A DNA stretch of 64,000 nucleotides from Euryodendron excelsum (taxonomy: Eukaryota; Streptophyta; Magnoliopsida; Ericales; Pentaphylacaceae). Below the pieces are notes generated by a model that saw only the letters and a list, made by a program, of their open reading frames with translations, was not told where the DNA came from and searched no databases. The first letter of the stretch is position 1. Every line of letters starts with the position of its first letter. The stretch is taken from NCBI GenBank assembly GCA_033060915.1, contig CM065394.1:24369501-24433500 (forward strand). Direction: 5' to 3'. A program made the position numbers and the translations under genes. Below are positions 48,101 to 59,500 of the stretch, in pieces.

Positions 48101-51100
48101 TCTACTCCTTACTAAAGAAAATTAACTTAATTTCTTGAAATAAGAAATTTGTATATGGATAATTGTTGAATCATTAATAAAACCTAAAATTCAAGATAAA
48201 ATCAAATTGATTGAATCTCGATTTCTTAGTGAAATTTGTAATGATCGTCCTAATATTTTGGGACAGATAGAAACATATTTTTCTCTTCCTTATAAAGATG
48301 GTTTTAATAATAGACAAATCCCTACATGGGCACGTCCTTGTCAAGTGAATCAAGAATATCTTGAACATGGTAAAAAGGAAATTGCCTCCTTGCTTAAGAA
48401 AAAACTCGTTAGAAAATCATATTCTCCTTGGAGTTGTACTGGATTTTATGTATTTAAAAATGCTGAAAAAGAATGAGGTGTTCCTGGATTTGTCATTAAC
48501 TATAAACCCCTTAATAAGATGTTAAAATGAATTAAGTAAGCTATACCTAATAAAAAAGATTTACTAGATTGCCTTAATAAGGCCCTCATATTTTCAAAAT
48601 TTGATTTAAAATCTATTTATTGGCAAATTCAAATTGCGGAGGTATATAGATATAGAACTGCTTTTACTTTTTCCATCGAACATTTTGAATGGAATGTTAT
48701 GCCTTTTGGTTTGAAAAATACTCTTTCTAAATTTCAGAATATTATAAATGATATATTCATTCCTTATATATATTGATGATATCTTAGTATTTTCTCAAAC
48801 TATTGAGCAACATTTTCAACATTTGAAAATATTTCAAAAAATTATTTTACATAATGGTTTAGTTATTTCTGCTCCCAAAATGAAACTTTTTTAAACTACT
48901 GCTCGCTTTTTGGGACATAATATACATTAAAAATATATTGTTCCTATTGATAGAAACATCGAATTTGCATCCAAATTTCTTGATGAAATTTTAGATAAAA
49001 CTCAATTACAAAGCTTTTTATGGAATTTAAATTACATTAGTCTTTATTATAAAGATCTTGCTAAAAATTATGCTATCCTATATGATAGATTAAAGAAAAC
49101 ACCTTCTCTATGGACTCCAGAACATACTCTGGCTATTAAGAAAATTAAGGCAAAAATAAAAAATTTGCCATATCTTTCCTTAGCCAATCCTAATTGGCTT
49201 AAAATTGTCGAAACCAATGGCAGTCATAGTGGCTATGGTGGCATTTTACAACAGGTTATACCTAATATCAAAAAAGAGATCCTCATAAGTTATACTTCTG
49301 GTAAATGGACAACAGCTCAGCTAAAATATGCAGTTGCACAGAAAGAACTTTTTTCTATTGTTAAATGTGTCTCAAAATTTTAGGATGATCTACTCAATTA
49401 GAAATTTCTATTGAAAACAGATTATCCAGTTGCAAAATATATTTTCAGCAAAGATGTGAAATATGAAGTATCAAAATGCATGTTTATACATTGGCAAGCA
49501 CAATTATTTGCATTTGATTTTGATATAGAATATATCAAAGTGAATACTAATTCTCTTCTTGATTTTCTTACTCGTGAATTTTTCCAGAAATGATTCCCTT
49601 TGATAAGGGACGTGGCAGAGACTGGGGTAATACTCCACAGCGCCGAGAAGGACGTAGTGATTGTCAAAAAACCTCTACTTCTAGTACTAAACCAGACAAA
49701 TCTACAGTTATAACTGCAGATGATCCTATATATTCTGATGTTCAAAAATATATTGAACAAAAAAGGCAAGAAGTTGCCATATAGTCTAACCAAAACCAAT
49801 CCTCTACATTATATGTTCAGGTATTGGAAACTCCATATGATAATACCAAGGAATATGAAACCCTTCCCCATACAAATCATATTCTGTATCTTGAACCAGT
49901 TGATCATCAATGGATGAATGATCCATGGTATGCCCTGAAAAAATGTTTGGACAGATTTGCTTATCCATTTCAGAGTGGGAAATATAGCCCACTAATGCAA
50001 AATATTTTAGCCTCCACTGATTCTTGTGAATTCACAATTTTTTATCAAAATAATAATAAAGAAAGTGGAGTAATAAATTTTAGCAAATGCTATATTAAGA
50101 AAATTATTTTCCCTCATTAATGGGGACTTATTCCTCATAGTGAAAAAGGTAATTATGGTGGGTAATAACCGCTATAATTTCAATTATTGGGACTATGTCC
50201 AAGCTTTTTCATTATCTTTTTATTATGAAAATCCAAAAAAAAATGCCATTTTTGGTGGTTTAAACTTTCTCCTACTATTTATAAAAAGAGATTTCCAAGA
50301 TGATTCTACCAATGGAGGAAAAAATTTGGTCCACCTTTTCAGATCTTAACTGAACCTCTCCAAGAACAATATGGTTGTTGGATTTTCTACACACCAAAGA
50401 TATCGGGTGTTGATCCTCACCAATATATTGAAGGCCTCGGTATCATGTATTTCTTTACCGAATTTGGTATTCCCTAAATTTGGAAATGGCCATCTATTGT
50501 CAAAAAGGACCAAGATAATATTCTCTATCTCCACAGGCAATTTCATGTTCGATATTGGGAAGGATTCAACATAGAGCTGGATAAACCTTAGCAGATATAA
50601 CTGCTGTAATTCAGTCTTATCAGAAAGAGGCTAAGTTAAAGAGGGCATGGCATCTTCTTCGTATACTACTTCCTCTTATTCAAACAAATTGGATGAAATG
50701 AGACGAATCTTAAAGATGTAAAATCATCTTATTATAGAGAAATAAATTATATATGAATGCATGCGGCAGTTGAAAGAAGAATTCTTATTAACTTTTCAAA
50801 ATGACTCTTCTGATGAAAAAGATGATGATGAAGAAATAGTTTCCCATAGTTCTTCTCAGAACACTTGTTTAGTAGGTGAATCCCAAGATCCAAATGAGAA
50901 TATAGCTCACCAAAATCGTGGTCTTACTATTGCAGATTTATTTAATACAATGCTCGAATATTTCGAGCAAAAGGCGCATAAAGCAAGCAAAGCCAAATCT
51001 CACTCCTCTCAAGATGATAAGGCTAGCAAAGGAAAGACAACTTGATTGAAGTTATCTTGTATACTTTAATAAAGTAGATATTAAATAATACAATCTCTTT

Positions 51101-54100
51101 TGTTCTTATATGGCAAAACATTTTATCTCAGAAAAAAAAAATTTCACCTAGGTAAATAGTCTTATATGGCCAAATGCATTCAAATGAATTTATATGGCAA
51201 CTTTGTTTTTGAAAGACAAATTATTTTATCTTTTAGTAAAATAACTAAAAGACAAACTTTATGTCTTTCACTGTCCTTCATAAGAACACTCAATCAGATG
51301 CTTCACATGGCTAACCGACTCCACTACCCAAGACACGCTTCATGTGACGTAATATTACTTTTTAGTTAATTGTTTTATTCCGGACTTGTAAATTTTATTT
51401 TAGCATCCAAAACAATATTCTCTTTATTTAAGGGATTCTTCACCCACTGCACATTTTACTCTTCGCTTTGTCTTCCCTCTTGTATCCTCTTTGTAAAAAA
51501 ATTTCCCTAGCAATAAAATCAAAGAGCTTTCAGCTCTCGTTGTAAGTACTTGTCCTTCCATTGTCTTCTTGTTTCATTTGTTTTATTATTGCTTTGTTGT
51601 TTAGATTATTGCTGCGTAATTGTTTAATATATTATTATATACCTACGAATATTGGTATATAATGTCAATTGCAGTATGGTTCTATAAAACCTAAAATAAA
51701 ATATGTAAGATGCATGAAATGAATCTTGAATGTAATAAAGTACGAATATGTAGGAAAGCATAAAACACACACATAAACTATTTGAGACTTTAGTCACTAC
51801 ATTCTGGTTTCAATTCTCTAAGAACCACAGATGCGGACACGGGTATGAACACAGACACGAGACACGACACACGACATTTTCAAAAAATGAGAATACAGAC
51901 ACGGCAGGAATACGGCAAAAAGATTATTTTTTATATGTATTTATTTGCCATGTATGTGAATGAAACATATATAGACCACCAAAAACAAGATAAAAACAAC
52001 TAAACAAGTACACAATTACACTACAAGAACTACAAAGGTAAGCATTTGAAGAATTAGATTTGGTTTTTTTATGCTTTAGTATTTTTAAGTTTTGAAATAT
52101 ATAAATTCAAACTCCATTTAATACTTTTAAAATTAATGTTCCAACCGCGCCATGTCCCAAGACATAGCTAAGATACAAGCATGTCTCCAATGTGTTTCAG
52201 ACGTATCCATTGAAAAAAATATTAATAAAAAACAGCACACTAAACAGTGTCTCCATGCTTGCTAGGCAATTCTGCTTCCAATTGACTTATGAAACCATGT
52301 TAAAAAGTTTGCAAGCATCGAGGTGCAAGCCAAACATTTTAGATGTGACCTCAAGAGATTTGTGCTGTTACATTTAAATGTCCTTCCATTCATAAGCCAT
52401 GGCAAGCTAGTAAAACACCAAACAGAAGTCCACGACAATTGAGCAAATTGGAATAATTAGAAGTACATGTAGTGTTCGATGTGCGTGCATTAACTGGGAG
52501 CCAACACGATACAGGTCTGCCTACAAGTATTCATGTTAAAACTTCTTGGGATTCACCACATATAAATCCTATTGGTTGATCAGTACAGCCCAGTCAAAAT
52601 GATAATTGGGTGATGGTGTTATGAACATATCATCGTGTTTACTTATAGATATAATGACCTCCAGATTCAGATCTTCTTATCTTCCTTGCCAAGAATATTT
52701 TCCTTAATGTAAAGTAAAACAAAAGAAGGAAATATGGTAGTTCTCTTACTCTTCCTTTTGAACAATGGGCATAGGAGCGTAAATATGGTGAAGCACTGGT
52801 ATTAACACCAAGAACTTCTTTTCCCATCAGCTGATGCCACAGAAGTGCACTGTAAAGGACCAAATGTCCAATAGAAGCAAGAGTTAGATGATAATGTATG
52901 TTTTACATACAAATGGAGAAACTTCTAAGGTAATTTATTTCAAATGTTGGCAAATAAAAATTTCACTAGGGAAGATTTAAATCTATTGTCTTGCCTGTAA
53001 TAGTCAGGGTTGGGGACAAATGTAGTTGTGTCAAGGAGACCATAGTTTCCACCAATTAATGTCTGTCTGCAATATACTCTCGTGTCATACTTGGCTGCCA
53101 TTCCAAGCTGATCCAAGTACCTAAATTTGAGATACAAATTAGAGTTTAGATCATTTTTCCTCAAACATTGTGGCTTAATAAAAATTTCTCCCCTTGTATG
53201 ATAAGCATAAGATCGTTAGAAGAGAACCAAAGAAATTTATGAGACAAGCAAGATTACCAAAAGCTGTTTACAAAGGTGTTAGATACATTATGACCACCAC
53301 TGTTGTACGCCCCCCCAGATTCTCCAACCCAAGCAGAAGCCCAAGGACCATGCATTTGAATGGTTTGTTTAAGATTGCTGAACGTTTCTGATATCTTGCT
53401 CAAATAATGGGGATCCAAAATTCTACTCACAAGATTATGATCAACACCTGAAACATAGTAAAACTACAAGTTACTGGCTAGAGGAATGACATCATTGTTC
53501 ATAGACTCTGCTGTTAATATATAATAACATAGTTTGAACTGTTACTGTAGATGAACAGCCTAGGTTCTGCATTGAGTATATCTGGTTACACATGCACCTC
53601 CATGCCAATCTACTGAATTTCAAATACCAATTGCTGCCTTTCTTGTGATTTTCTGCAGCTACATCCATGTCCTTCTTATAAGGGTACAATGTCCTGAGGG
53701 TTAGAGTGTCAGACAGCACATATCAATGTCATCATTAACTATATGTAAGTGTTTTGTTTCACAGAAGTGGGTTTACGTGTTAAAGGATCATCCCTACAAG
53801 ATATAGTGTGCCAAAAATTCATCTCTGTTGAATAATTCTGAACACCAAATAAGTAAATCACAACAAGGGTCAGGACGTGGAAGACCAAATGCAAGAATAC
53901 ATTAGAAGTTCTTTTCATTGGTGGTTGCAAGGACCTCTTTCTTCCTTTCTTGTTCTTTTTCTTTCTTCTTGAAGACAGGTTTTAGCACCCATTTTATGTC
54001 CATCACAACTGACATGCCATTTTCATATCTTCCCATTCTTATGTTCGGGCGCCAAACTCACACACATTCACCTTCTTGTCGTACTGGTTGGTGTATTATT

Positions 54101-56174
54101 TTCTTCAGAGGAGAGAGATATAAAGTGAAAAAAAAAAAAAAACTAAAAACTAAAACACAAGAAAAGAACAAACACCAAGTGCTAAGAGATCAAATGAAGA
54201 TCAACCTATCCTTAAGCCACTGGGGAAAAATTGTTTGTAACTATTTTACACTACTTAATATACATATCTTTGCATAAAATATTTCTATTACTAGCATTGT
54301 TATTATATCTATACTGAAAATATATGTTCAGATGTCAATTATAAAAGATTTAGTGGGACCTTGAGAAGTTGAACCATTCACCCACCTGCACCCAGATTGT
54401 ATATATGATGTGTCACAGCATTGACAACGTGTAAGCCGGTCACCTGAAGGAGCTTATTGTACCATTCCTTATTATAGAATCCTCCTGGAGCCACGAGTAA
54501 AGGTTTCGGGTTGAAGTTCTTATACAACTTGTCAATGATAGTTTTAAGCTTGATCAAGTCTCTTCCATACTGTTCAGCACCTACACTTGCACCGATACCA
54601 TGCCCACTTAACTCGTTACCTGCAGCATCGAAGGCAAGGATAAGGGTGAGGCTGGTCACAGCAAGTTAGAAAAACAAAGGGATTTGCTGACAAAACGGTA
54701 CCTAATTCCCATGAATCTATCTGGTGGCCCTTGGAAATAGTGTAGTTTATGAAATCGTTGGCATTACTGGAGTCCCAATCTCCTCCCCAGAGTCCGCTTC
54801 TTATCTCGTACCTCCCGTACAGTGCATTCAAGCCAAATGTCACAAGTACTCTGTAACAGAGATTAAAAACAATCGCAAGATATTAAGCACACACCCATCC
54901 TCTTCTGTGACATTGGATTTCATAGGTTACAGTTGGATTGTACGAAAATGGAGAAAGTTCTATATTTCGGGGGAATAAGAAAATTCTGAAGAGGCCATAT
55001 AGCAATCTAAATGGAAGAAGATTAAGTGAAAACAGTTGGAGAATTTTGAAAGAAGCTAATTCTGAAAAAAACTGAAATAATGGGAGAACATGCATCATTA
55101 GGAAACTGCACTTCTCAGCCACTAGAAATGTCCTCTGAAGAAAATTTGATGAGTCAACTAAGAAGTGCTAGCGAGAAATTTATCGGTAGCTATTGCCTTA
55201 AAATGACTACCTAACTTTAGCTTAGCAAAATAACTTTCAAGGCACAAGAAAAACCTGAATGGAAAACCAATGGAGGCTGTTTGACAAATACCATGTTGAA
55301 AGAACAAATGATGTGAAAGGGAATATATACGGATTGATCACCTCGTTATCTGAAAATTTTAGGCAATTTTTCTCGAGCTTAAACTACAAGCTGAACTCTG
55401 AAACCCAAAATAGAAAATTAAAAGGAAAAAATGGACAGACGAAATCTTACCCCGTCTTACTGAAAAAGTGGTTAACTTCATCCCATCTATCCATGTGTAA
55501 GCATCCCTTTGAAAATCCAAACAACCGATCTCCCATCTTTGTAAAGGGATGGCAAGGGGATTTGAAATTTCCTACATTATATTGTACTTTGTCTTGCAGA
55601 GATCCTCCTACTCTTATTCTCAAATGCTTGAAAGCTGTTGCAGAACAAATGTATAGTATATTAGCTAAAATAGTAATGTTATGCTGAAGTATCGAAAAAA
55701 TAAATCTCTTATTCTTGTGCTTCAGGCTTAAATTATTCTTAATCATCATAAGAATGGCTACCACCATAAATGACATGAACTCAATGGTCCAGCAATAAAA
55801 ACCTTGAATAGCCTTGGCAAGAAAAGGATGAGATAAGTCCTGGCAAGATAGAAAACACAGTGATCAATTTTTTGATTGATTTTATTCGTCAACAGGAAAT
55901 ACATGGTTCAGATTTTAGAAAGCTAATCAATTTCAAATTATATTAAAAATCATGGAATCCTTACTAGATTTATAAAGGACGAATATCCCCACGGGCATTG
56001 GTTGTAGTTACACTTATCATGAGGCCACCAATCAAGTGTCACACAGATATAATTAGCATCTGTATTAGCAACCGCTTCAGTTCCATTGACTACAATATTG
56101 GCAACTTCAACTTTTTGAGCCCAAATTGCTGAAAGGGATGCCAGAAAGAGAAACAACAAGAGGCGAAAACCCAT
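41140..56174 (-). CDS. heparanase-like protein / beta-glucuronidase, GH79, nine exons
   Basis: Secreted or cell-wall glycosidase expected to remove glucuronic acid from carbohydrates such as arabinogalactan proteins (known role of Arabidopsis AtGUS proteins). Exons: 55965-56174, 55803-55839, 55451-55634, 54702-54850, 54386-54619, 53258-53447, 52995-53120, 52750-52849 and 41140-41532; phases agree throughout and give 540 residues, the family length. The ATG at 56174 starts a signal peptide (MGFRLLLFLFLASLSAIWA). Landmarks are LDWWPHDKCNYNQCPWGY, FKHLRIRVGGSLQDKV, TFGLNALYGR, WELGNELSGHG (likely acid/base Glu near residue 196), WVGESGGAYNSGG (likely nucleophile Glu near 314), PDYYSALLWHQLMG and LSIKFVVFPNF at the end. 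Intron 7 is GC-AG. Intron 8 is 11,217 bp and holds viral DNA. The text is most like AtGUS1/AtGUS2. No lesion is seen. Confidence 0.95.
42116..42153. repeat. (CT)n microsatellite in GH79 intron 8
   Basis: An uninterrupted run of about 18 CT units between exon 9 and the viral insertion. On the gene strand it is (AG)n. Confidence 0.9.
42457..42563 (-). promoter_or_regulatory. viral TATA box and polyadenylation signal, sense to the host gene
   Basis: On the minus strand a TATA-like CTTTATTTAAGGG is followed about 100 bases later by CCTAGCAATAAAATC. The same pair, about 90 bases apart, occurs at 51422-51517 on the plus strand. This spacing is expected for the terminally redundant region of a caulimovirid transcript. 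The as-1-like TGACG present upstream in the right copy is changed to TGATG here (near 42640). Confidence 0.6.
43008..43262 (-). pseudogene. small acidic viral ORF, left copy
   Basis: About 83 residues are open, starting MEKEIMYECMRQLKEEF, with an acidic DSSDEDDDD stretch and an ADLFDAMLEYFEQ segment that could form a helix. It is homologous to 50761-51045 and probably represents the C-terminal end of the second viral ORF. Function unknown. Confidence 0.6.
43976..45006 (+). pseudogene. caulimovirid movement-protein region (broken)
   Basis: Three separate open pieces (43976-44260, 44359-44649 and 44785-45006) in shifting frames together resemble the 30K-superfamily movement protein at the start of petuvirus/florendovirus polyproteins; the most telling part is the YFNVYPNLKLSLTD block and the LSYTIYYKV block in the middle piece. 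Such proteins enlarge plasmodesmata so virus can pass between cells. Breaks lie near 44260-44350 and 44650-44780, so no product is possible. Confidence 0.7.
45351..45661. mobile_element. 311-bp insertion with 8-bp target duplication (hAT-like MITE)
   Basis: TTCAGGTA flanks the segment at 45343-45350 and 45662-45669, and the viral reading is interrupted between them. An 8-bp duplication is typical of hAT elements. The inside contains TGTCCAAGAACACTTGGACA and GAGTATCCGACACGGGTA. Clear terminal inverted repeats are not seen, so the class is tentative. Similar GGACACGGGTA text lies at 51830-51860. Confidence 0.6.
45670..47060 (+). pseudogene. caulimovirid coat-protein region (partly open)
   Basis: The longest viral open stretch (46182-47024, 280 residues) has a GFTGTLKGWWDNYLS block typical of caulimovirid capsid proteins, then a Lys/Ser-rich basic tail. 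Just after it (about 47016-47060) is a degraded CCHC zinc finger: a first Cys followed by a stop, with the His and last Cys still visible. The upstream part (45670-46180) is broken by stops. The basic tail and finger would have bound viral RNA during packaging. Confidence 0.7.
47061..47874 (+). pseudogene. caulimovirid linker and aspartic protease region
   Basis: 47061-47567 is an acidic linker ending in a coiled-coil-like LRIEINQLKEEIKFLK. 47665-47874 resembles the pepsin-like protease of viral polyproteins, but the active-site block reads LVDSSADLN, so the usual D-T/S-G is not kept. A frame break lies between the two. Not functional. Confidence 0.6.
48207..49593 (+). pseudogene. caulimovirid reverse transcriptase and RNase H region
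   Basis: The RT palm region begins with ARPCQVNQEYLEHGKKEI (48330-48380), continues through FDLKSIYWQIQI and MPFGLKN (48600-48720), and shows a YIDD active-site motif near 48770-48785 that is out of frame with what precedes it. RNase H follows (49165-49593, with SGKWTTAQLKYAVAQKELF). Stops occur at about 48475, 48535, 48890, 48930 and 49383. The order and motifs are those of Caulimoviridae; no integrase follows. Confidence 0.85.
49590..51045 (+). pseudogene. second viral ORF region after the polyprotein
   Basis: Open pieces at 49590-49784, 49824-50120 and 50230-50590 in different frames, then a small acidic ORF at 50761-51045. A block with many Trp, Tyr and Phe (near 50300-50590) is also present in the inverted left copy, so it is a real conserved region. 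Florendoviruses are known to have a second ORF of unknown function in this position. No product can be made. Confidence 0.6.
51345..51517 (+). promoter_or_regulatory. viral promoter and polyadenylation region, right copy
   Basis: Contains an as-1-like TGACG (51345-51349), a TATA-like CTTTATTTAAGGG (51422-51434) and AATAAA (51512-51517). TGACG upstream of a TATA box is a known feature of caulimovirid promoters. This copy runs antisense to the host gene. Confidence 0.6.
51660..52740. other. rest of GH79 intron 8 beyond the viral DNA
   Basis: Between about 51820 and 52210 lies a second sequence with GGACACGGGTA and GACACGAGACACGACAC text like the element at 45351, probably a related transposon remnant. 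The remainder up to exon 8 shows nothing recognisable. Confidence 0.45.
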
Positions 56175-57200
56175 TGGTGGATCAATTACAACAATTGTGC
56201 CGTCAACTCGCTTAATCAAACTAACTACAACAAAAAGTCAAAAAGAACAGATCAATTCAAGATCCCGTGCTACCATAACCTACTTTTGTAAATGGAAACT
56301 ATGACACGGCATTTTCAACGAAACAGCAACAATTACAGTCATTCCATTGTCTTTTTCATAAGAAGAAGTTGAAATAAAGCCCACAATTAGTTTGGATATA
56401 TGAACGTCTATAAACAACTAATTCAACCGAGTAAACCAAAATCTTGAAATCTAATAATACCAGATTTTTTGTTATCAATCAAAGAACAGGAATTCAAAGA
56501 CGATGCAAAAACAGAAAATGAGAATCAGCTCAATTTAGTGAATCAAAGGAAATGATGGAAATCCAAGTTATACTCGATTTCAGTGAACTATAGGACCACA
56601 TCCAACACGGACACGCGCGCACACACAAGCATAACCCTGCATTTCTGCAAGTCGGAGAAAATGGAGTTTGAAACTCTGAAACTTAGCAAGACAATTTAGT
56701 CATACACACCTAATTAAGTATGGACACATGAATAAATAGATACACATACACCTAAAACGCATTATCAATCACCATTTCTTCCCATCTACAAGAACATACC
56801 AGAAGTAAAAGTAAAGCTACCCACATTACTAATCACAGGATGTTATGAAAACCCCAATTGAAATCAATATCCCAAGAATCAAGAAAGAGCATTAACCAAA
56901 ATTGTTTATATCGTCTTAAACAACGAAGGCCAAAATGGTGTAGTAAACAAGAAAGAATTTGTAATCTGTGTTTTTCACTCGAGGGACCAAATCCTAAGGA
57001 AATCCAGATAAAATTCAAGACAATTAAGGACAACCCAGATGAAAACTCACCTCCAGCCACTCAGCATTAACGGCGAAGCGGAAGCACAATTCCTCGAAGA
57101 ATTTCGTAAGGACGTGTGGTGGGTATGCAAAGAGACGAGCTGTTTTCTCTATCTACCTTTCCCTTTCCCTTTCCCTTTATGATATAACTGTCCCACTCAG
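56175..57200 (-). promoter_or_regulatory. probable 5' UTR intron, UTR exon and promoter of the GH79 gene
   Basis: Near 57052 the minus strand reads CTGGAG|GTGAGT, a strong splice donor, and an AG acceptor (TTAG) lies close to 56221, just upstream of the start codon. This suggests a non-coding first exon at about 57053-57130 and an intron of ~0.83 kb. Upstream are repeated CCCTTT units (57150-57178, plus strand). The transcription start was not identified. Confidence 0.45.
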
Positions 57201-58750
57201 CGACAACGGAACTGCGTCAGACGAAATGGATCGGTCTAGGATTTTTCAGATTTTGCTAAATTCCAGCTACTTTAGCAGGTTTCTTCGCAGGTACTAGGAA
57301 TTTAATTAAGTGCATATCTATACATATATACATTTATGCAAAATACGTATATGTGTTAATACTTCTTATCTTGGATGAGGGAAAAGCTTTTCGACAGATA
57401 TTTCATGTCTGCGGAAATTACAGATATGTTTGTTTATCTTCAAGTGGGAGTTTAATGCCTTGCACGAAATCTTTCAGATTTTTGAGGGGCATGTCCCACT
57501 TCCACTAGGAGCTTTGGTTTATGTGACACTTGGTTTTATTAGTTCCAGTCCACGTATCAGATTCGTCTACTTGATTGAGGTCATCGAATCCAAGGTTACA
57601 TGTCTCTTCACAAATCACATGAAATATATATATATTATATAATAAACATATACGTATACACACTTGTGTATAACCGGCTGTGTCATCTACGTCCGCCATA
57701 TATTGCGCTGAGTGGTCTAACTCTTATGCTTTCTTGGATTGACAACCCTTCTACACTTAACACTTTCATGCGTTTTGGGTGCCAGTAATTCATTTACTCT
57801 CAGCCTTTAATTGGTATTTTGCTCACTCTCAGTTCTTTGATTAGTTTTCAAATCACTTTTTATTTTTTGTGTTTCATTTGTGGTAATTATGATTTCCAGT
57901 TTGGGAACTATAGTATCATTTTTGGCAAGTGCTGCACACATTTTTTGTAACTGCTTTTTTACCAAAGGAAAATTATATTTTTAAAAAATTTGTAAACAAA
58001 ATCTTACCAGAATGATGTAAGATTAACTTTTTTGTAAATAAAAATCACAATAATAAGTGTTTTATTTTTAAGTGAATAACTCTCATTTTTTTTTAAAAAA
58101 AATAAAATATAAACTGAACACTAACGCACAAGCATATCTACCTTCACAATCCTCTTCAACTCAGCGAGGGGAAGGGGGAACGAAAAAATGGAGTTTTGGC
58201 CTTTTTTACTAGAAGATGAAATGACTCTCATTTAATCACATTATTTTAATAATAAATTTTGTATAAATTTTTTATTTGTATAAAGATTTTGCCAATCCTG
58301 TTTTGCAAAGATTCTCATCCAATATACATTTTTTTTTTTTTTGGTTTTGATCCAAAGAATGAGATTTTGCAAGCTACCAGTACTCAAAAGCATTGGTTGA
58401 TCATCGGAAAATATCCATCTTGGACAACAAAACTCCATTTTTCACACCACGTTGCACATTACACTAGTAAGGCACTAACACCTGAAAAAGTCTAAAACAA
58501 ATTAAATTGTAGATTAATCATCAATTTAGATCTACTTCTCTGTTCAAGATTGTCAAATCCTTTGAATAATGACACTGTTTGGATATGAGAGGGGGATACA
58601 AAGCGGAGGGGAGGAAGGAGATGTATAAGGTTATTACTTGTTAATTAAAGAAGAGGAATGGAGACATTTCCTTCCTCTTCGTTTGGTTCTGCAATAATTA
58701 TGAAAGAAAAGGGATGTGTATAATGCATTTTTATTATTACAACTTTATGC
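57200..58750. other. intergenic DNA, no gene seen
   Basis: AT-rich with poly-A/T runs near 58080-58105 and 58328-58345. Short open frames have no recognisable domain. Confidence 0.6.
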
Positions 58751-58754
58751 AAAA

Positions 58755-59283
58755 TGTTATAGAAACAGTGAAATCACTGTTTATAAAGGACTTTTTTAAA
58801 TTATAACATAAGTACTGACGTTTTTCTCTTATTACTGTGCATTTCTTTGTGTATATATAGAGTTGAAGAAAATAATAAAAAGAGAGAGAAGAAAAGACCA
58901 AAAGAATTCCAAATTTTGTTAATTTATTTTTCACAGATCTTGAATTTTTGGCCTACGATATTTATAGATCTGGAATTTTTATTTGAATAATTTTTCATAG
59001 ACATGTGGCTTGACAAAGTTATAGACAATCTCATGGGGTTTTTCTTGTCAAGATTTTAACGAGACAGTTTTAACGTACTCATACCTTACTATACTGTACA
59101 AGAATGTTGCACTCTTTTTCCTTCGTTAAGATTTTTTTCTACTAGATTTTTTTCTAACAAAGTCTTAATGAGGCATATTTTTGTTTAAAAGTCATATAGG
59201 GGGAGTGTTATGAAAACAGTGAAAACACTGTTCATAGATGACTCTTTCAAGCCATAACGTAAACATTGATGCTTTTCTCCAAA
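58755..59283 (+). mobile_element. internally deleted copia remnant
   Basis: At 58755 an LTR start (TGTTATAGAAACAGTGAAATCACTG) runs to about 58890 with a TATATATAGAGTTGAAG leader. It is followed by internal-like text (CACAGATCTTGAATTTTTGGCC). The polypurine tract GGGGGAG (59199-59205) and the start of a second LTR (59206, TGTTATGAAAACAGTG) come next and are cut off near 59283. Most of the element, including gag-pol, is gone. Confidence 0.65.
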
Positions 59284-59330
59284 GGTGCAGTTGAGAGTGC
59301 TTTAATAAATAAGCCTACTAAGTTGTAACT

Positions 59331-59500
59331 TGAACATATTTGTTAGACATCAATATTACCATTTTTCTAGAGTTCATGTGTATAAAAGAATTTTGGCGAT
59401 ATATGTTTGGTTCACTTGAACGCATCTGTTGAATATTAATATTACCGTTTTTTTAGAGTTCATGTACCTAAAAGAACTTTAGTGATATATGTTTGATTTT
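59331..59500. repeat. two ~86-bp tandem units
   Basis: GAACATATTTGTTAGACATCAATATTACC... is followed directly by GAACGCATCTGTTGAATATTAATATTACC..., each with TTTTAGAGTTCATGTRYMTAAAAGAA and GATATATGTTTG. It lies within the copia-remnant region; origin unknown. Confidence 0.6.

Larger units (their letters stand above)
42330..51660 (+). mobile_element. endogenous caulimovirid (florendovirus-like) remnant in GH79 intron 8
   Basis: The plus strand carries, in order, broken regions for a 30K-type movement protein, coat protein with zinc-finger remnant, aspartic protease, reverse transcriptase and RNase H, then a second ORF region and a promoter/polyadenylation region. A polyprotein in this order followed by a separate ORF fits the florendovirus/petuvirus side of Caulimoviridae; the genus is inferred. 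The promoter end also occurs inverted at the left (42330-43700). No integrase and no LTR are found, which supports a virus and not a retrotransposon. Both outer borders are AT-rich simple repeats (AAT/TA). Many stops and frameshifts mean no complete virus is encoded. Confidence 0.85.
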
